Shown piece after piece: positions 55,301-64,000 of a DNA stretch of 64,000 bases. The position numbers and the translations under genes are program-made. How positions within the stretch are numbered: the stretch's first letter is position 1; each line of letters begins with the position of its first letter. Source of the stretch: Sphaerolaimus hirsutus (Eukaryota > Nematoda > Chromadorea > Monhysterida > Sphaerolaimidae); assembly GCA_964036195.1 (NCBI GenBank), contig OZ038450.1:13642701-13706700 (forward strand). The letters run 5' to 3'. The notes under the pieces are model-generated. The model was given only the letters and a program-made list of their open reading frames with translations, was not told where the DNA came from and made no database searches.

Positions 55301-57868
55301 TGGAGCGATTTATTGAAAGATTTGACTCGAATTTTTGCTCAATTAACTGATTTTCGTGACTTTTTGTCCATTTTTATATTTAAAATGTTCTGATTTTCAT
55401 ATAAATTGATGGGAGTCGCAGGGGAGCCTATCGGAACCCCATAGCTCCCATTTTAATTACATTCATCGATATTGATTCTGCTCGCAGACGACGGTTGAGT
55501 GTCCAGTGTGCAAAAGGTCATTCGAAACTGCGCCCGGATTGAAAATCCACAGGTACCGCACAATTGGGTGCAAAGATATCAACGCACCTATTGAGGGCGG
55601 ACCCGTGCAGGTGAGATATTTACTTGTTGGGAACAATTTATGTCCAAAAACAACCACCAACATGTTTCTTCAAGAACGAATCCCAAATATTGTGTTGTCG
55701 AATATTTTCGTATTGGGCAGTTTTATTTTATATTGCCATTTCAATGTCCGGGAGTTATTCCCCTTTATGATTTATTATCACAACACGCAGAAAATCGCCC
55801 GCCAGCGGGTGCGCAATGCGACCCGACCCAAAAATGCCCGTTTGACGTGTCGCTTTTGCAAGCGCAAACTGGCTCGCAATCAGCTGATGAAACACATTCG
55901 GCACCAGCACGAGCCCAGGTGGGACCGCAACCTCATGTGCCCCATATGCACGCACAGGTGTTTTTTCAAAAGTTGGGTGAGTTTCGGGCTGTGTGACGCG
56001 AAATTTTGGCAGTTTTTTGGGTAGCCTTTTTGATGAATAAAACTCTTTCAAAGTTGCGGACTATGGTAATGGGCAGGGGTAGGAAAGGTGGGGTTGGGGG
56101 GTTGACCCCCCCCCCCCTAAAAAAAACGACAATGGCCCAGCTATCTAACCTACTGTTAAAAAGTATTTATTTGCTGTTAAATAGCCGGCCATCTCTAAGT
56201 AAAATGACCAAAACCCGGTACGCATGTAAACCCGGTGCACATGGTGACCTGGTGATGGAGGGTTTGGGGACATTCCAGGATTTTTGAGCGGGACGGGGTG
56301 TTTGTTTACGAAGCCCGGTGAACTGGAGGGGGCCTAGCCCACACCTTATCTCAAATTTTACCTACATGGTGATAGAAACTAAAATGTCTAATGAAAGGGT
56401 TTTTTTCAGTTTGTTCATTCATGCACTTTTGGAAAATGACTGAAATGCGTACGTCGTTTCCGCTGTAAATTTTTTCGCAATTGAGTAACACTGTCTGAAC
56501 AAAAGATGTCGGGTTTGTGACAATGAAATGTCAAACTTTACAGGTGGCATTCTATGGTCACTTCCGCGGTGTTCACAGCATCAATTTGAGCAAGTTCTCA
56601 GCAGCAGGTATGTAATTATTTTGCATTCTTTCAACGATCCCTTTCCAATGTTTAGTAAGGAACTAAGGTGATTTTTAAAAATTAAATCTTAATTAAACTC
56701 TTATTTAATTTAACTCAATTAGAAAAATTCACTCATTTTTAGATCGAGAGGCGATAAAAGCTCAGTCAGAAGGGAAATACGTGCAAACCGTTAAAGATGG
56801 TCGTAAAAAGACATGTATAGAGTTTCCAGAGGCAGGGGATATATCATCGCTGTGGGACCGGTTGGAAAAGAACGTCCCAGCGAATTTGGTTCCCCCGCGG
56901 CCCGAAGTGCAGGTACGTCCGGCAAATGTAAAAGCGTGTTCAGAAGTACATTCGTTTTTAGAAGGAAAAAGACATCTTTTTTCAGTAAAAGTCAACCACT
57001 TAAGCACGGTTTGATTTGTTCAGCTGTTTTAGTGGTGAGATAACAAGAGAAAATTTATATAAGCACTGATTTATTTCTAACCCTCCCAAATGAAGAATTC
57101 CGTTCTAAAAGTGCACAAACGGCGTAAAAGTGTTTGTCAAGTTCTTGAGTATTTTTGGGTAAATCCAGTATTTTTTTGTCACGGTAGCGTAAAATCCATA
57201 ATTTTTGGGTTATATGTGTGGTTTAGGCACCGGGTGTCAAGTGACACCAGGTCAAGACAATCTATGCCTGCATTTTTAGAGAAAATTACACTTGAAAATA
57301 TTAATTAATGCAGGCATACAGTTATACATGGTCACTTTTAGCTTTTTGTGTGCTTATTTGAATTTTGTGAAATACTGAGAAGTACCCATTACTGATGAAA
57401 AGGTACGCGTACAAATAGGTACTGGTACAATTAAACTATTGTACCCCTTGGTATTTACCCAGTACCCAGTTTTTCGCGTATTTCAGAGTAAACGTAAATA
57501 TTCACTATCAACTCTGCTGTCATCTTCAATGTCGTATGGCTCAAGCCATTCACTAGCAGTTCAATTGTAATTATACCTAGTGAGCAATGCAATCTTAATA
57601 AAAACTTTCGATCCATTTTAATGGTAGATAATGAACAATCATTAAGGATTCCTTCACATGAATGAAGATAATGAAGATTCATATTAATTATCCATTCAGA
57701 TTAAAATTTATTGCAAAAAAATTATTTATAAACTTATGTAGGTAGTTATTGCAGCCTTAAGTCCAACTCACACAGGTGTTGGCTGATGGGGGCGGGCAGG
57801 TGAACGAGAATGAAGAAATCATACAGACTGTCAAATTGGAGCAGCAAGATGGAGATGAGCAGAATTGA
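49397..57868 (+). CDS. Multi-C2H2 zinc-finger protein, 529 aa
   Basis: Twelve exons: 49397-49518, 50441-50534, 52043-52141, 52484-52614, 52965-53205, 54642-54764, 54918-55061, 55488-55610, 55791-55976, 56544-56607, 56743-56912, 57776-57868. Phases all agree and the total is exactly 530 codons with stop. About seven fingers: CTHKFCGFATTSEAVLRTHI (aa 11-31), CNGCGDSIPFAYMRSHIKEH (42-62), CPKCDQLFTDKGLISH, CNHCTLLVERSRLPMHMEML, CPVCKRSFETAPGLKIH, CRFCKRKLARNQLMKHIRHQ, and CPIC...GHFRGVH split by an intron. No TGEKP linkers, so this is not a classic KRAB/Kruppel array. Spacers are Ser/Ala/Pro-rich; the tail is acidic. Probably a nuclear DNA- or RNA-binding protein (inference). Intron 6 is an introner. 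Confidence 0.9.
49600..50076. mobile_element. CAGGGGT (GATAGATAGCTG) element, shared by both duplication copies
   Basis: The right end reads CATTCGAGACCCCTG and the body has GGGATAGATAGATAGCTGGG. The left border is degraded. The copy at 60790-61799 occupies the same place in intron 1, so this insertion predates the duplication. Confidence 0.7.
50105..50397. mobile_element. TAGGGTTGG hAT-like element, internally deleted (copy 1)
   Basis: Identical AGTCAGGA lies at 50097-50104 and 50398-50405. The same insertion in copy 2 (61833-62506, same target site) is 674 bp, so this 293-bp version lost internal sequence after the duplication. Confidence 0.88.
50639..51071. mobile_element. CAGGGACGTA-family hAT-like MITE (copy 1 only)
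   Basis: Identical ATAGTGGC lies at 50631-50638 and 51072-51079. The ends AAGGACGTACGCAGGG and TGCGTACCTCCCTGG are inverted. Copy 2 is empty here (GATACTGGCATTTTCACACC near 63195). Confidence 0.9.
51262..51941. mobile_element. 680-bp element with repeated GTAGATCGGTAC motif (copy 1 only)
   Basis: The ends AAGGGTGTGCTTCTAAAAGT and its inverse ACTTTTAGAAGCACACCCTT are near perfect; CAAATG flanks both sides (51256-51261 and 51942-51947). Copy 2 has a single CAAATG at 63379-63384, an empty site. Inside, the end motif GTAGATCGGTACTTTT recurs about six times in one orientation (near 51519, 51552, 51630, 51660, 51700, 51740). I do not recognise the superfamily. Confidence 0.9.
53424..53590. repeat. 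GGCGCC palindrome cluster in a zinc-finger gene intron
   Basis: It begins CTAGTGATGTAAAAAGCGCC and consists of GGCGCCAAGCGCC and GCCATGGCGC units. Short open frames on both strands across it are artefacts. Confidence 0.75.
53886..54299. mobile_element. CCGTATTCCCTCG-family MITE in zinc-finger intron 5
   Basis: Inverted ends TACCGTATTCCCTCGAAATA and TATTTCGAGGAAATATGGTA with TA borders. The interior differs from the 2684 type but keeps the GGGG-rich subterminal blocks. Confidence 0.75.
54373..54596. repeat. GGCGCC palindrome cluster in zinc-finger intron 5
   Basis: Repeated TAGCGCCAAGCGCC and CGCCATGGCGCTTTT units ending CGCTTTCACATCACTACTC. It ends about 45 bp upstream of the exon at 54642. 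Confidence 0.75.
54765..54917 (+). mobile_element. Introner: an entire zinc-finger gene intron made of one element
   Basis: The 153-nt intron begins GTGCCACTCCCAAACCCTGT and ends ACAGGGTCTGGGAATGCCCG then CAG. These are the same ends as the PLCL intron at 12129, and the interior shares TCAAATGTC, CATTTTCCATGACTTTTGAC and TTTGCA blocks in the same order. The upstream exon ends CAG (FASRQ) and the downstream exon resumes KSAAKTPQ in phase 0. The middle is shorter and less paired than in the PLCL copy. Confidence 0.9.
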
Positions 57869-58426
57869 GATCTTTTTCAAGTGAATTTACGTATTTTCCC
57901 AATGTTTTTCTTAAGAATTATTTGCCACATTGTTTGGAATTTCTATTGCACACGAATTATTGCTGGAATTTTTTTGAATCACCGGATATTGATTTTTGAA
58001 TGTTGAAATTGCTCTACTCGTGTTCTATTAATTGCGTTGTGTTTTACCGCATTCTGTTGATAAAGCGTCATTGGGGAACTGTGTGTTAAGGAAATTTTTT
58101 CCTGTGTTTTATTTGCAATGTAGAAAAAACATCGAAATTTGACGGATATTGACATTATTCAGACAAACTTAGGGTTGGAAAAAAGCGTTTTTAATGGCCC
58201 GGGTTTTTTTCAAAAGCTCCTAAATACATTTATACCAATGTTGACTCAAATATTGTTATGAGAGTCAACATTGGTATACATGTATTTATAGCATAGACAA
58301 GTGACATTACTTTGTGATGTTTTATTAAGAAAGCCATAAAATGGCTGTGTAGCCATCGGATAGCATAATGGTGGTGACATCTGCAAGAAAATACACTTTT
58401 ATGTCGACCCGTGGCATAAATATATC

Positions 58427-58852
58427 CAAGGACGTACGCAGGGGGGGGGGGGCGTTCCCGGGCCGGACAGAAAAATTTGCCAGAAATGGCACTTTTCTGA
58501 GGCGAAGTTGTGGGCACAAAAAATTTTGCGTTCAAACTCGCAAATCCCTACCCCATTCTTTAATATGCATTTTCAGGTGTCAAATAGCATTAGAAAAGTG
58601 TCCAACAGTGCCAAAAGCGGCCCTAGTATCATATAGATAGGTATAAATAGATACTTATATGGTAGACGTTAGCGCCAGCGCCAACGCCAACGCCAATACT
58701 GCCATGGCGCAGGCGCCTACAACTGGCGCCAGCGCCATGGCTCCATCCCTTTACTATAGGCCAAATTTTAGGGGGGGCGCCGCCCCCCCCCCCCGTTCGC
58801 CGGGCTCCGTATACAATCCGCCCCCCGCTCAAAAATCCTGCGTACGTCCCTG
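58427..58852. mobile_element. CAGGGACGTA-family hAT-like MITE
   Basis: Identical AATATATC lies at 58419-58426 and 58853-58860. The ends CAAGGACGTACGCAGGG and TGCGTACGTCCCTG are inverted. Very close in sequence to the copy at 50639. It is nested in a TAGGGTTGG-type element spanning about 58169-59036. Confidence 0.88.
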
Positions 58853-59521
58853 AATATATCGCCTTAGTGGAAGCACATTGATTGGATTCTATACACTTTG
58901 GAAATGGAAACTTGGCACGAGAAATGTCACAAAACCAATGAAAAAAACCACCAATTTCGATTCGTAAATAAGTTTGCGAAATTGGTTGCTTTTAAAACTT
59001 TGTTTTTTTAACCACTGAAAAACGCCGGCCATCCCCACAAAAACTACTGACATTTTTTTCCAACTGATTAAATACATCAAAAATGTCCGTGTATCATTCA
59101 AATATGCTCGGCGTACATGATACTCTGCCCTCGCACTCATTTATGTCTCACGTTGGAAGCGTGCCAATGATGATAAGGCATGCAATTTTTGTATAAAAAA
59201 ATGAAAAAGTCATTGTTGTGAATAAGTGAATTACGTGCTTACTTCTCTGGCAGTGAGAGCAATTTACCCTCGAGGGAAGCATATAAAAATAACCAGTTTA
59301 CTGTATTTTTACCATTCCCTTGATTGTTTATTATTACCCATCAATTAACGCTTTTAACCTTATGCATACATAAACATGTACATGCAAGGTGGGCAGTCTC
59401 TATCAGTCACTATAAAAACATGAACGGGTATCCTTGGTAATCGAGTTTCTGTGATCAGAGCAAATTAACATCCAAACCCCTATTTCAACATTTCAAACCA
59501 GACAAGAAAACTATATCAAAC

Positions 59522-59965
59522 CTCATCCAATGAATTCGGATCGCAATTGGAACCGTTCAGCAGCGCCTCGGCGGCATCACTTTTCCCTGAAAAACAATAG
59601 ATACAGGGTACAACGGAAATTGAGTTTCATTCCTAAATTCCACAAAAATCGAGTCCAAAACGTAGATTTGAGATCCACATAAAAAAAAATTTGTGAAAAA
59701 ATTGCGTTATAGTCAATGTCGCGAACTAAGATGTGGGGGTGTAAAATTCGGTAAATCGGAGACATTTTAACCGCGATGCCAATTTTAAAGAAGTCGTTTC
59801 GATAAATATAAAAATTCCCTGTATTCTCGTCAAAAGTTCAATTCGAAATCTATTAAGTAACTTGAAAACTAAAATAAAGAATATTAAAACTTTATAACCA
59901 TCTTGGATGAGTTGAAATAATTTCGTCTCGTTTTCAGTCAGCTGCCGTCGTCCCTTTTTGGCCAT
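59522..59965 (-). pseudogene. Partial ANKMY2 copy: exons 1 and 2 only
   Basis: Exon 1 (59965-59899, MAKKGRRQLTENETKLFQLI) and exon 2 (59586-59522, AAEALLNGSNCDPNSLDE) match the parent, keep both splice sites and are followed by none of the later exons: the duplication starts between exons 2 and 3. A transcript from the copied promoter would run leftward toward the 3-prime end of the zinc-finger gene at 57868. It is either a dead fragment or the seed of a chimeric transcript. Confidence 0.85.
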
Positions 59966-60566
59966 TTTGATTGAAACAGTTTAGAATGCTCGAAGAAATC
60001 AGATCGTAAAATTGGCTCTTTCGAAAGAACGCAAACTTTTTCGGAGATCCCCTCTATGGCAACTGGCCAAAGATTTCGAAACCTCTAAAAATATATAGAA
60101 AATAGGTCGACAGCCGACAATAGCTAAAGATAGGTATATAACAATGTATATAGACGCACATAGCAATTATGACGGTAAAAAATACAAAATGGCGAAACTT
60201 TAAGCGATTTTTAGCGATAATTAGGAAAACTTCGCTCAAAATACAATACGCAAACCATAACTTGGACGCAGCCCAAGTTGTCGTAAATTCCCCCGACCCG
60301 ATCCAAATTTTTATTTTTATTTGGATACAGTGTGTACAAACGAGATATAACCTGTGTCGCTAATTTTCGGAAACAAATGAATGAGAGGATCATTACGTTT
60401 TCATCGTGAAAGAACTCGAATAAGCCGAAAAGCTTCGAACTTGATGCACACTCTATGATGTTAAAATAAAAGATCTGTTGTCAGAGTTGATTTCCTGGTG
60501 TTTGGCAATCTGCCATTTTCTCAAAAAAGAATAATTCGGAAAGTTGTTGTAGGGGGACGATTCGGG
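59966..60566. promoter_or_regulatory. Duplicated head-to-head promoter
   Basis: Copy of 48798-49396 between the ANKMY2 exon 1 copy and the second zinc-finger start. Small indels and substitutions are scattered throughout, with no large insertion. Confidence 0.6.
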
Positions 60567-63500
60567 ATGGAGTGCCAAGAGATGGACTCGCTGCAGTGCA
60601 CTCACAAATTCTGCGGATTTGCGACCACATCGGAAGCGGTGCTGCGGACGCACATCGAAGGTTGTCACAAGGATCTCACTCCTGTCCGGTGAGCCCTCTT
60701 TTGTGAATCGCTGATGTCCCCGTCAGACTTTGTTATCCCTTTTTGCGAATTTTGGTATTTTACCCCTTGGGATGGTTGGCGTTTTTTTCCATAACTGAGC
60801 GGCCTTCGGGATAGATAGATAGCTGGAAAAAAATTGGGGGGGGGGGTTGTGGTGGTCCGATATTTGGTCTATTTCAGGGTGTAGATGAAGAAAAGAGAGA
60901 ACAATCGCTAAAAGGAGGTGTAAAATAGCTCAAAATGGGTATACAAGAGCATATAGTACCAAAAATAGCTGTAAATAGATAAATAGGAATAAAAACTAGT
61001 ATTTTGAAGGTGAAAATGTATAAAAAGGTATGAAAGATAGCGATTTTGAGCGAAAATTGGAGTATAGTTTCTCAAAAATCGCTCCAGATAAGTATAGGAA
61101 GGCCCACGTCAGGCGCACGGTTTCAATTGGCTCCCAACACGTCCATTTTGAATGAAAACTACTCAAATTTGGTATGGGGGTAGATAAATGTACCCCATTT
61201 GTTGTGTTAAGTGCACGGTTCCACATCACAAAAATTCATGTCGAAACGTGAAGCAAAGTTTTATACATTTTTGAGGGTGGGGCATGTCAGGTCATCGTCT
61301 ACCAAAGCACCAATTAGTCATAAAAATAGTCCAAATTTGGCATGACAGTAGATTAATGTACCCTATTTAGTATGTTAAGCACACGCATAAATTTCACTTA
61401 ATTTTCACATTTATGACATCGTATGCAAAACAACGTCACTCCACAGCACCATCTACAATGGGACACATTCAAAAACGTAAATATGAAACTCTTTCACGTT
61501 CTGACACGAAATCTTGCAATATGAAACCGTACACTTAACACAACAAATGGGGTACATTTATTTACCCCCATATTAAATTCGAGCGGTTCTCATTCAAAAT
61601 TGATGTGTTGGGGGCCAATCAAAACCGTGCGCCTGACGTGGGCCACCCGGTAGATAGATGAGCGATTGGGGGGGGGGTTAGGGGGTAGTTGCTTAAAATT
61701 TTACCTCCGGGATAGAAAGATAGCTGAGCGGCCTCTGGGATAGATGGATAGCTGGGCGGTTTGGGGGGGGGGGTAACCCCCCCCCCATTCGAGACTCCTG
61801 ATTTTAGTAAATATTTAAATAATTAGTCAGGATTAGGGTTGGCCGATGTTTTTTTAAACGTTTTTTTTGAACATGACGTCCGAAATGTTTTGTTTTTTTT
61901 AAAACATCGACCGAAATTTTTAGTACTAAGCACTAGGTATTTCGCAAAAATTTTGCGTGCAAGCGCTCAATTTCACACACAAATTGACATTGGTTGTTGT
62001 TTTCACTGGTTTTGTGGCATTTTTAGTATCAAAGCATCCATTTCCTCCATGGGTGCTACCATGGGTTTATAAGCCGTCATATGTTGCTGTAGTATATAAT
62101 ATTGAGGTAATGTGCTTCCATGTACCTCCACAGTGTGTAACTTCACTCCCAAAGTAACAACCTCCTTTTATAACCTTGTTTAATCACTATTCCACTATGC
62201 CAAACTTCGCCTGAAGTCACGAACATTCGACTATAAGGCGATATATGAACATGTCGACTAAAAATGGATATTTTTGACACAAATCACCACTTATAATGCT
62301 ATCCCATGGCTCCACAGCCATTATATGGTCATATTTAACATCACAGAGAATTGCCACTGTCTGATATACCTATATATGTTGACACAAGGTCATATCTGGG
62401 AGCTTTTTAAAAAAACGTTTTTTATTAAAAAAACGTTGTTTTTTAGAAAAAACAAAACGTTTTTTGTAAACATCGAGTGAAAAAAAACGTTTTTTTTTCC
62501 AACCCTAGTCAGGATTTGAACCTCACTTTCTCTACTTTTCTATTCACAGATGCAATGGTTGTGGCGACAGCATACCATTTGCATACATGCGTTCTCACAT
62601 TAAAGAACTTCACCCCGGGCAGAACATTAAGATGGTTGTCAGTGTGAGTCGGGTCTTGTTGATTTTGACATTCACATGGGTTCCATTAAATAGATCAGGG
62701 ACGTAGCCAGGATTTTTGAGCGGGGGGGGCGGATTGTATACGGAGCCCGGCGAACGGGGGGGGCGGCGCCCCCCCCCCCTAAAATTTTGCCCCTGTAGTA
62801 AGGGAATGGCGCCATGGCGCTGGCGCCATTCGTAGGCGCCACGCCATGGCACCACTGGCGTTGGCGTTGGCGCCAAAACCGCTCTATACGTCTGTATTTT
62901 ACAGGCATATACAGCGACATGGACAGAATATGCGCGTTTTTTCACTGGCTTTGATGTTGCGGAGACCGATCAGCCAAATATATGTTGCGTGAAGGAAAAA
63001 TGCGCGCTTGCGCGCAAAATTTTTGAAAACTGTGACAAAATCGTCTTCTGGAAGTGCTATTTCTGGCACATTTTTCGGTCCAGCCCGGGAAGGGGGGGGG
63101 CGGCCGCCCCCCCCCCCGCCCCCCCCCCTGGCTACGTCCTTGAAATAGATAGTTATAGACTATAACTCCTTCTGAAGATAACTAGGGTAAAATGATACTG
63201 GCATTTTCACACCAAAATAAAAGATTTCTGCTTTGAAAATTTTCGATTTTGCTATTTTCATTGCACAGAACACACGTATTATTGGAAAATATAATTCACA
63301 AAATTGTTTAACAAATCGCGGTTGAATGTATCGATTGAACCTGATCTGGTTATGTCCTTTGTGTAAAATACGACTTTTCAAATGTAACTGTTTGGTAACC
63401 TCTTTACAAATGTGTACCTTGGTTTCACATGTAGTTATTTTGTTATGAAAAACTTTACCTAGGACAAATTTTTTTCAGTTCGATGCGAATGTTTTGGAAA

Positions 63501-64000
63501 ATTTGGATCAAGTTGACCAAGAGGTCGTGTATGCGAAACGCCAGGGACAGGAGCGATTCCGCAGAGCGCAGATGAGTGTTTCACTGGTTCGTCGATTCTA
63601 CTGGGGTTTTGTGTTGGTTTGGCGTATTCACGTTTATCTTTCTGTATAAATTGACTAATGGTGAAGTGTTTTTTGTACTGCGGAGAAGCACTTAGCTAAA
63701 TACTGCGAGGCACAACTTGACAGCGATTTACAAATTTTATTGGATGCCCATGCTTTTTAAAGATTTTTTCCAAAAGACGGCAAAAAACACCGGCCACCCC
63801 GACATGTAGGAATTCAACAAACATCTTTTTAAATGAAAACAACTGCCAATGTCAATTTGTGTTTGAATTTGGCCATTATATTGAGTTTCACGCATATTCA
63901 CTCACCCGTTTTTGCAGAGCCACGATGACTCCACGACACCCTGCTCCACACCACCATTTGAAGTTTTGCCTGCACATCGCGCCGCTAGTGTCGCTCCGAA
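60567..64000 (+). CDS. Second zinc-finger gene (tandem paralogue), 5-prime part
   Basis: Exons 60567-60688, 62550-62643, 63479-63577 and 63918 onward (cut by the window end) correspond one-to-one to exons 1-4 of the gene at 49397. Compared with that gene, exon 1 has one silent change, exon 2 changes KEHH to KELH (the finger still has an H-x4-H pair), and exon 3 differs only at silent sites (GAA GTG GTA to GAG GTC GTG). The exon 3 donor is GTTTCA instead of GTATCA. The frame is intact throughout, so it is probably functional. Confidence 0.85.
61095..61650. mobile_element. 556-bp foldback element (copy 2 only)
   Basis: It sits at a TA (61093-61094 and 61651-61652) where copy 1 reads AAGTAGATAGATG without a gap. 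GGCCCACGTCAGGCGCACGG near the left end is inverted near the right end. A second inverted pair further in (GGGGTACATTTATTTACCCC and its partner GGGGGTAGATAAATGTACCC) makes most of the element fold back. It is nested in the CAGGGGT-type element of 60790-61799. Confidence 0.9.
61833..62506. mobile_element. TAGGGTTGG hAT-like element (copy 2 of a shared insertion)
   Basis: Identical AGTCAGGA lies at 61825-61832 and 62507-62514, the same target as in copy 1 (50097). It is the full-length version (674 bp) and gives the best view of an uninterrupted family member. Confidence 0.9.
62696..63142. mobile_element. CAGGGACGTA-family hAT-like MITE (copy 2 only)
   Basis: Identical AAATAGAT lies at 62688-62695 and 63143-63150. 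The ends CAGGGACGTAGCCAGGATTT and CTGGCTACGTCCTTG are inverted. Copy 1 is empty at this site (CCATTAAATAGATAGTAATA near 50575), although copy 1 gained another member of the same family 60 bp away. Confidence 0.92.

Larger units (their letters stand above)
59230..64000. repeat. Segmental duplication, copy 2 (runs off the window)
   Basis: Direct-orientation copy of 47640-52566, starting at AATTACGTGCTTACTTCTCT. Exons are almost unchanged while introns have diverged and received different insertions. The sequence left of 59230 is unrelated to that left of 47640, so the junction is visible there. Confidence 0.95.

Noticed and set aside
1-64000. Autonomous transposase, CRISPR array, tRNA or rRNA genes
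   Set aside because: None was seen. All mobile elements here lack transposase frames, regularly spaced identical repeats with unique spacers are absent, and no tRNA cloverleaf was recognised by eye.

Overview
This is a 64 kb piece of an animal (metazoan) nuclear genome. The genes are split into many short exons with GT-AG introns. Two of them are clear orthologues of conserved animal genes: a phospholipase C-like (PLCL/PRIP) gene and ANKMY2. The rest is dense with non-autonomous DNA transposons. I cannot assign a phylum; the repeat types and the transposon-derived introns fit an aquatic invertebrate better than a vertebrate.

Layout. 1-3.8 kb: repeat-rich sequence with one candidate exon. 3.9-15.7 kb (+): PLCL gene of about 20 coding exons (N-terminus, PH, EF hands, X, Y, C2 and the PLCL C-terminal helical region). 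15.7-22 kb: repeats, including a 2.2 kb stack of transposons nested three or four deep. 22-32 kb (+): three neighbouring genes for short Trp/Tyr/His-rich proteins, at least two of them tandem paralogues sharing the motif Y-N-x-W-H-x-D-H-[IV]-H-S-x-W-Y-P. 32-36.7 kb: repeats. 36.7-48.8 kb (-): ANKMY2, ten exons, 406 codons in a fully phase-consistent model. Its 7.2 kb intron 9 holds small plus-strand exons for a nested membrane protein. 49.4-57.9 kb (+): a 12-exon, 529-residue zinc-finger gene that shares a 0.6 kb head-to-head promoter with ANKMY2. 59.2-64 kb: a tandem copy of the promoter block, with ANKMY2 exons 1-2 and zinc-finger exons 1-4, running off the window.

Most notable signal. One PLCL intron (12129-12320) and one zinc-finger intron (54765-54917) are, end to end, copies of the same inverted-repeat element. 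The first element base pair gives the GT donor, and a CAG present at both borders gives the acceptor. This is how introners (intron-creating transposons) look. Two more copies of the family lie outside coding introns.

The 47.6/59.2 kb duplication also acts as a clock for transposon activity: four elements are present in one copy and absent from the other, with exact target duplications and intact empty sites. All gene models are read by eye from splice consensus, reading phase and remembered family sequences; no alignment or transcript was available.
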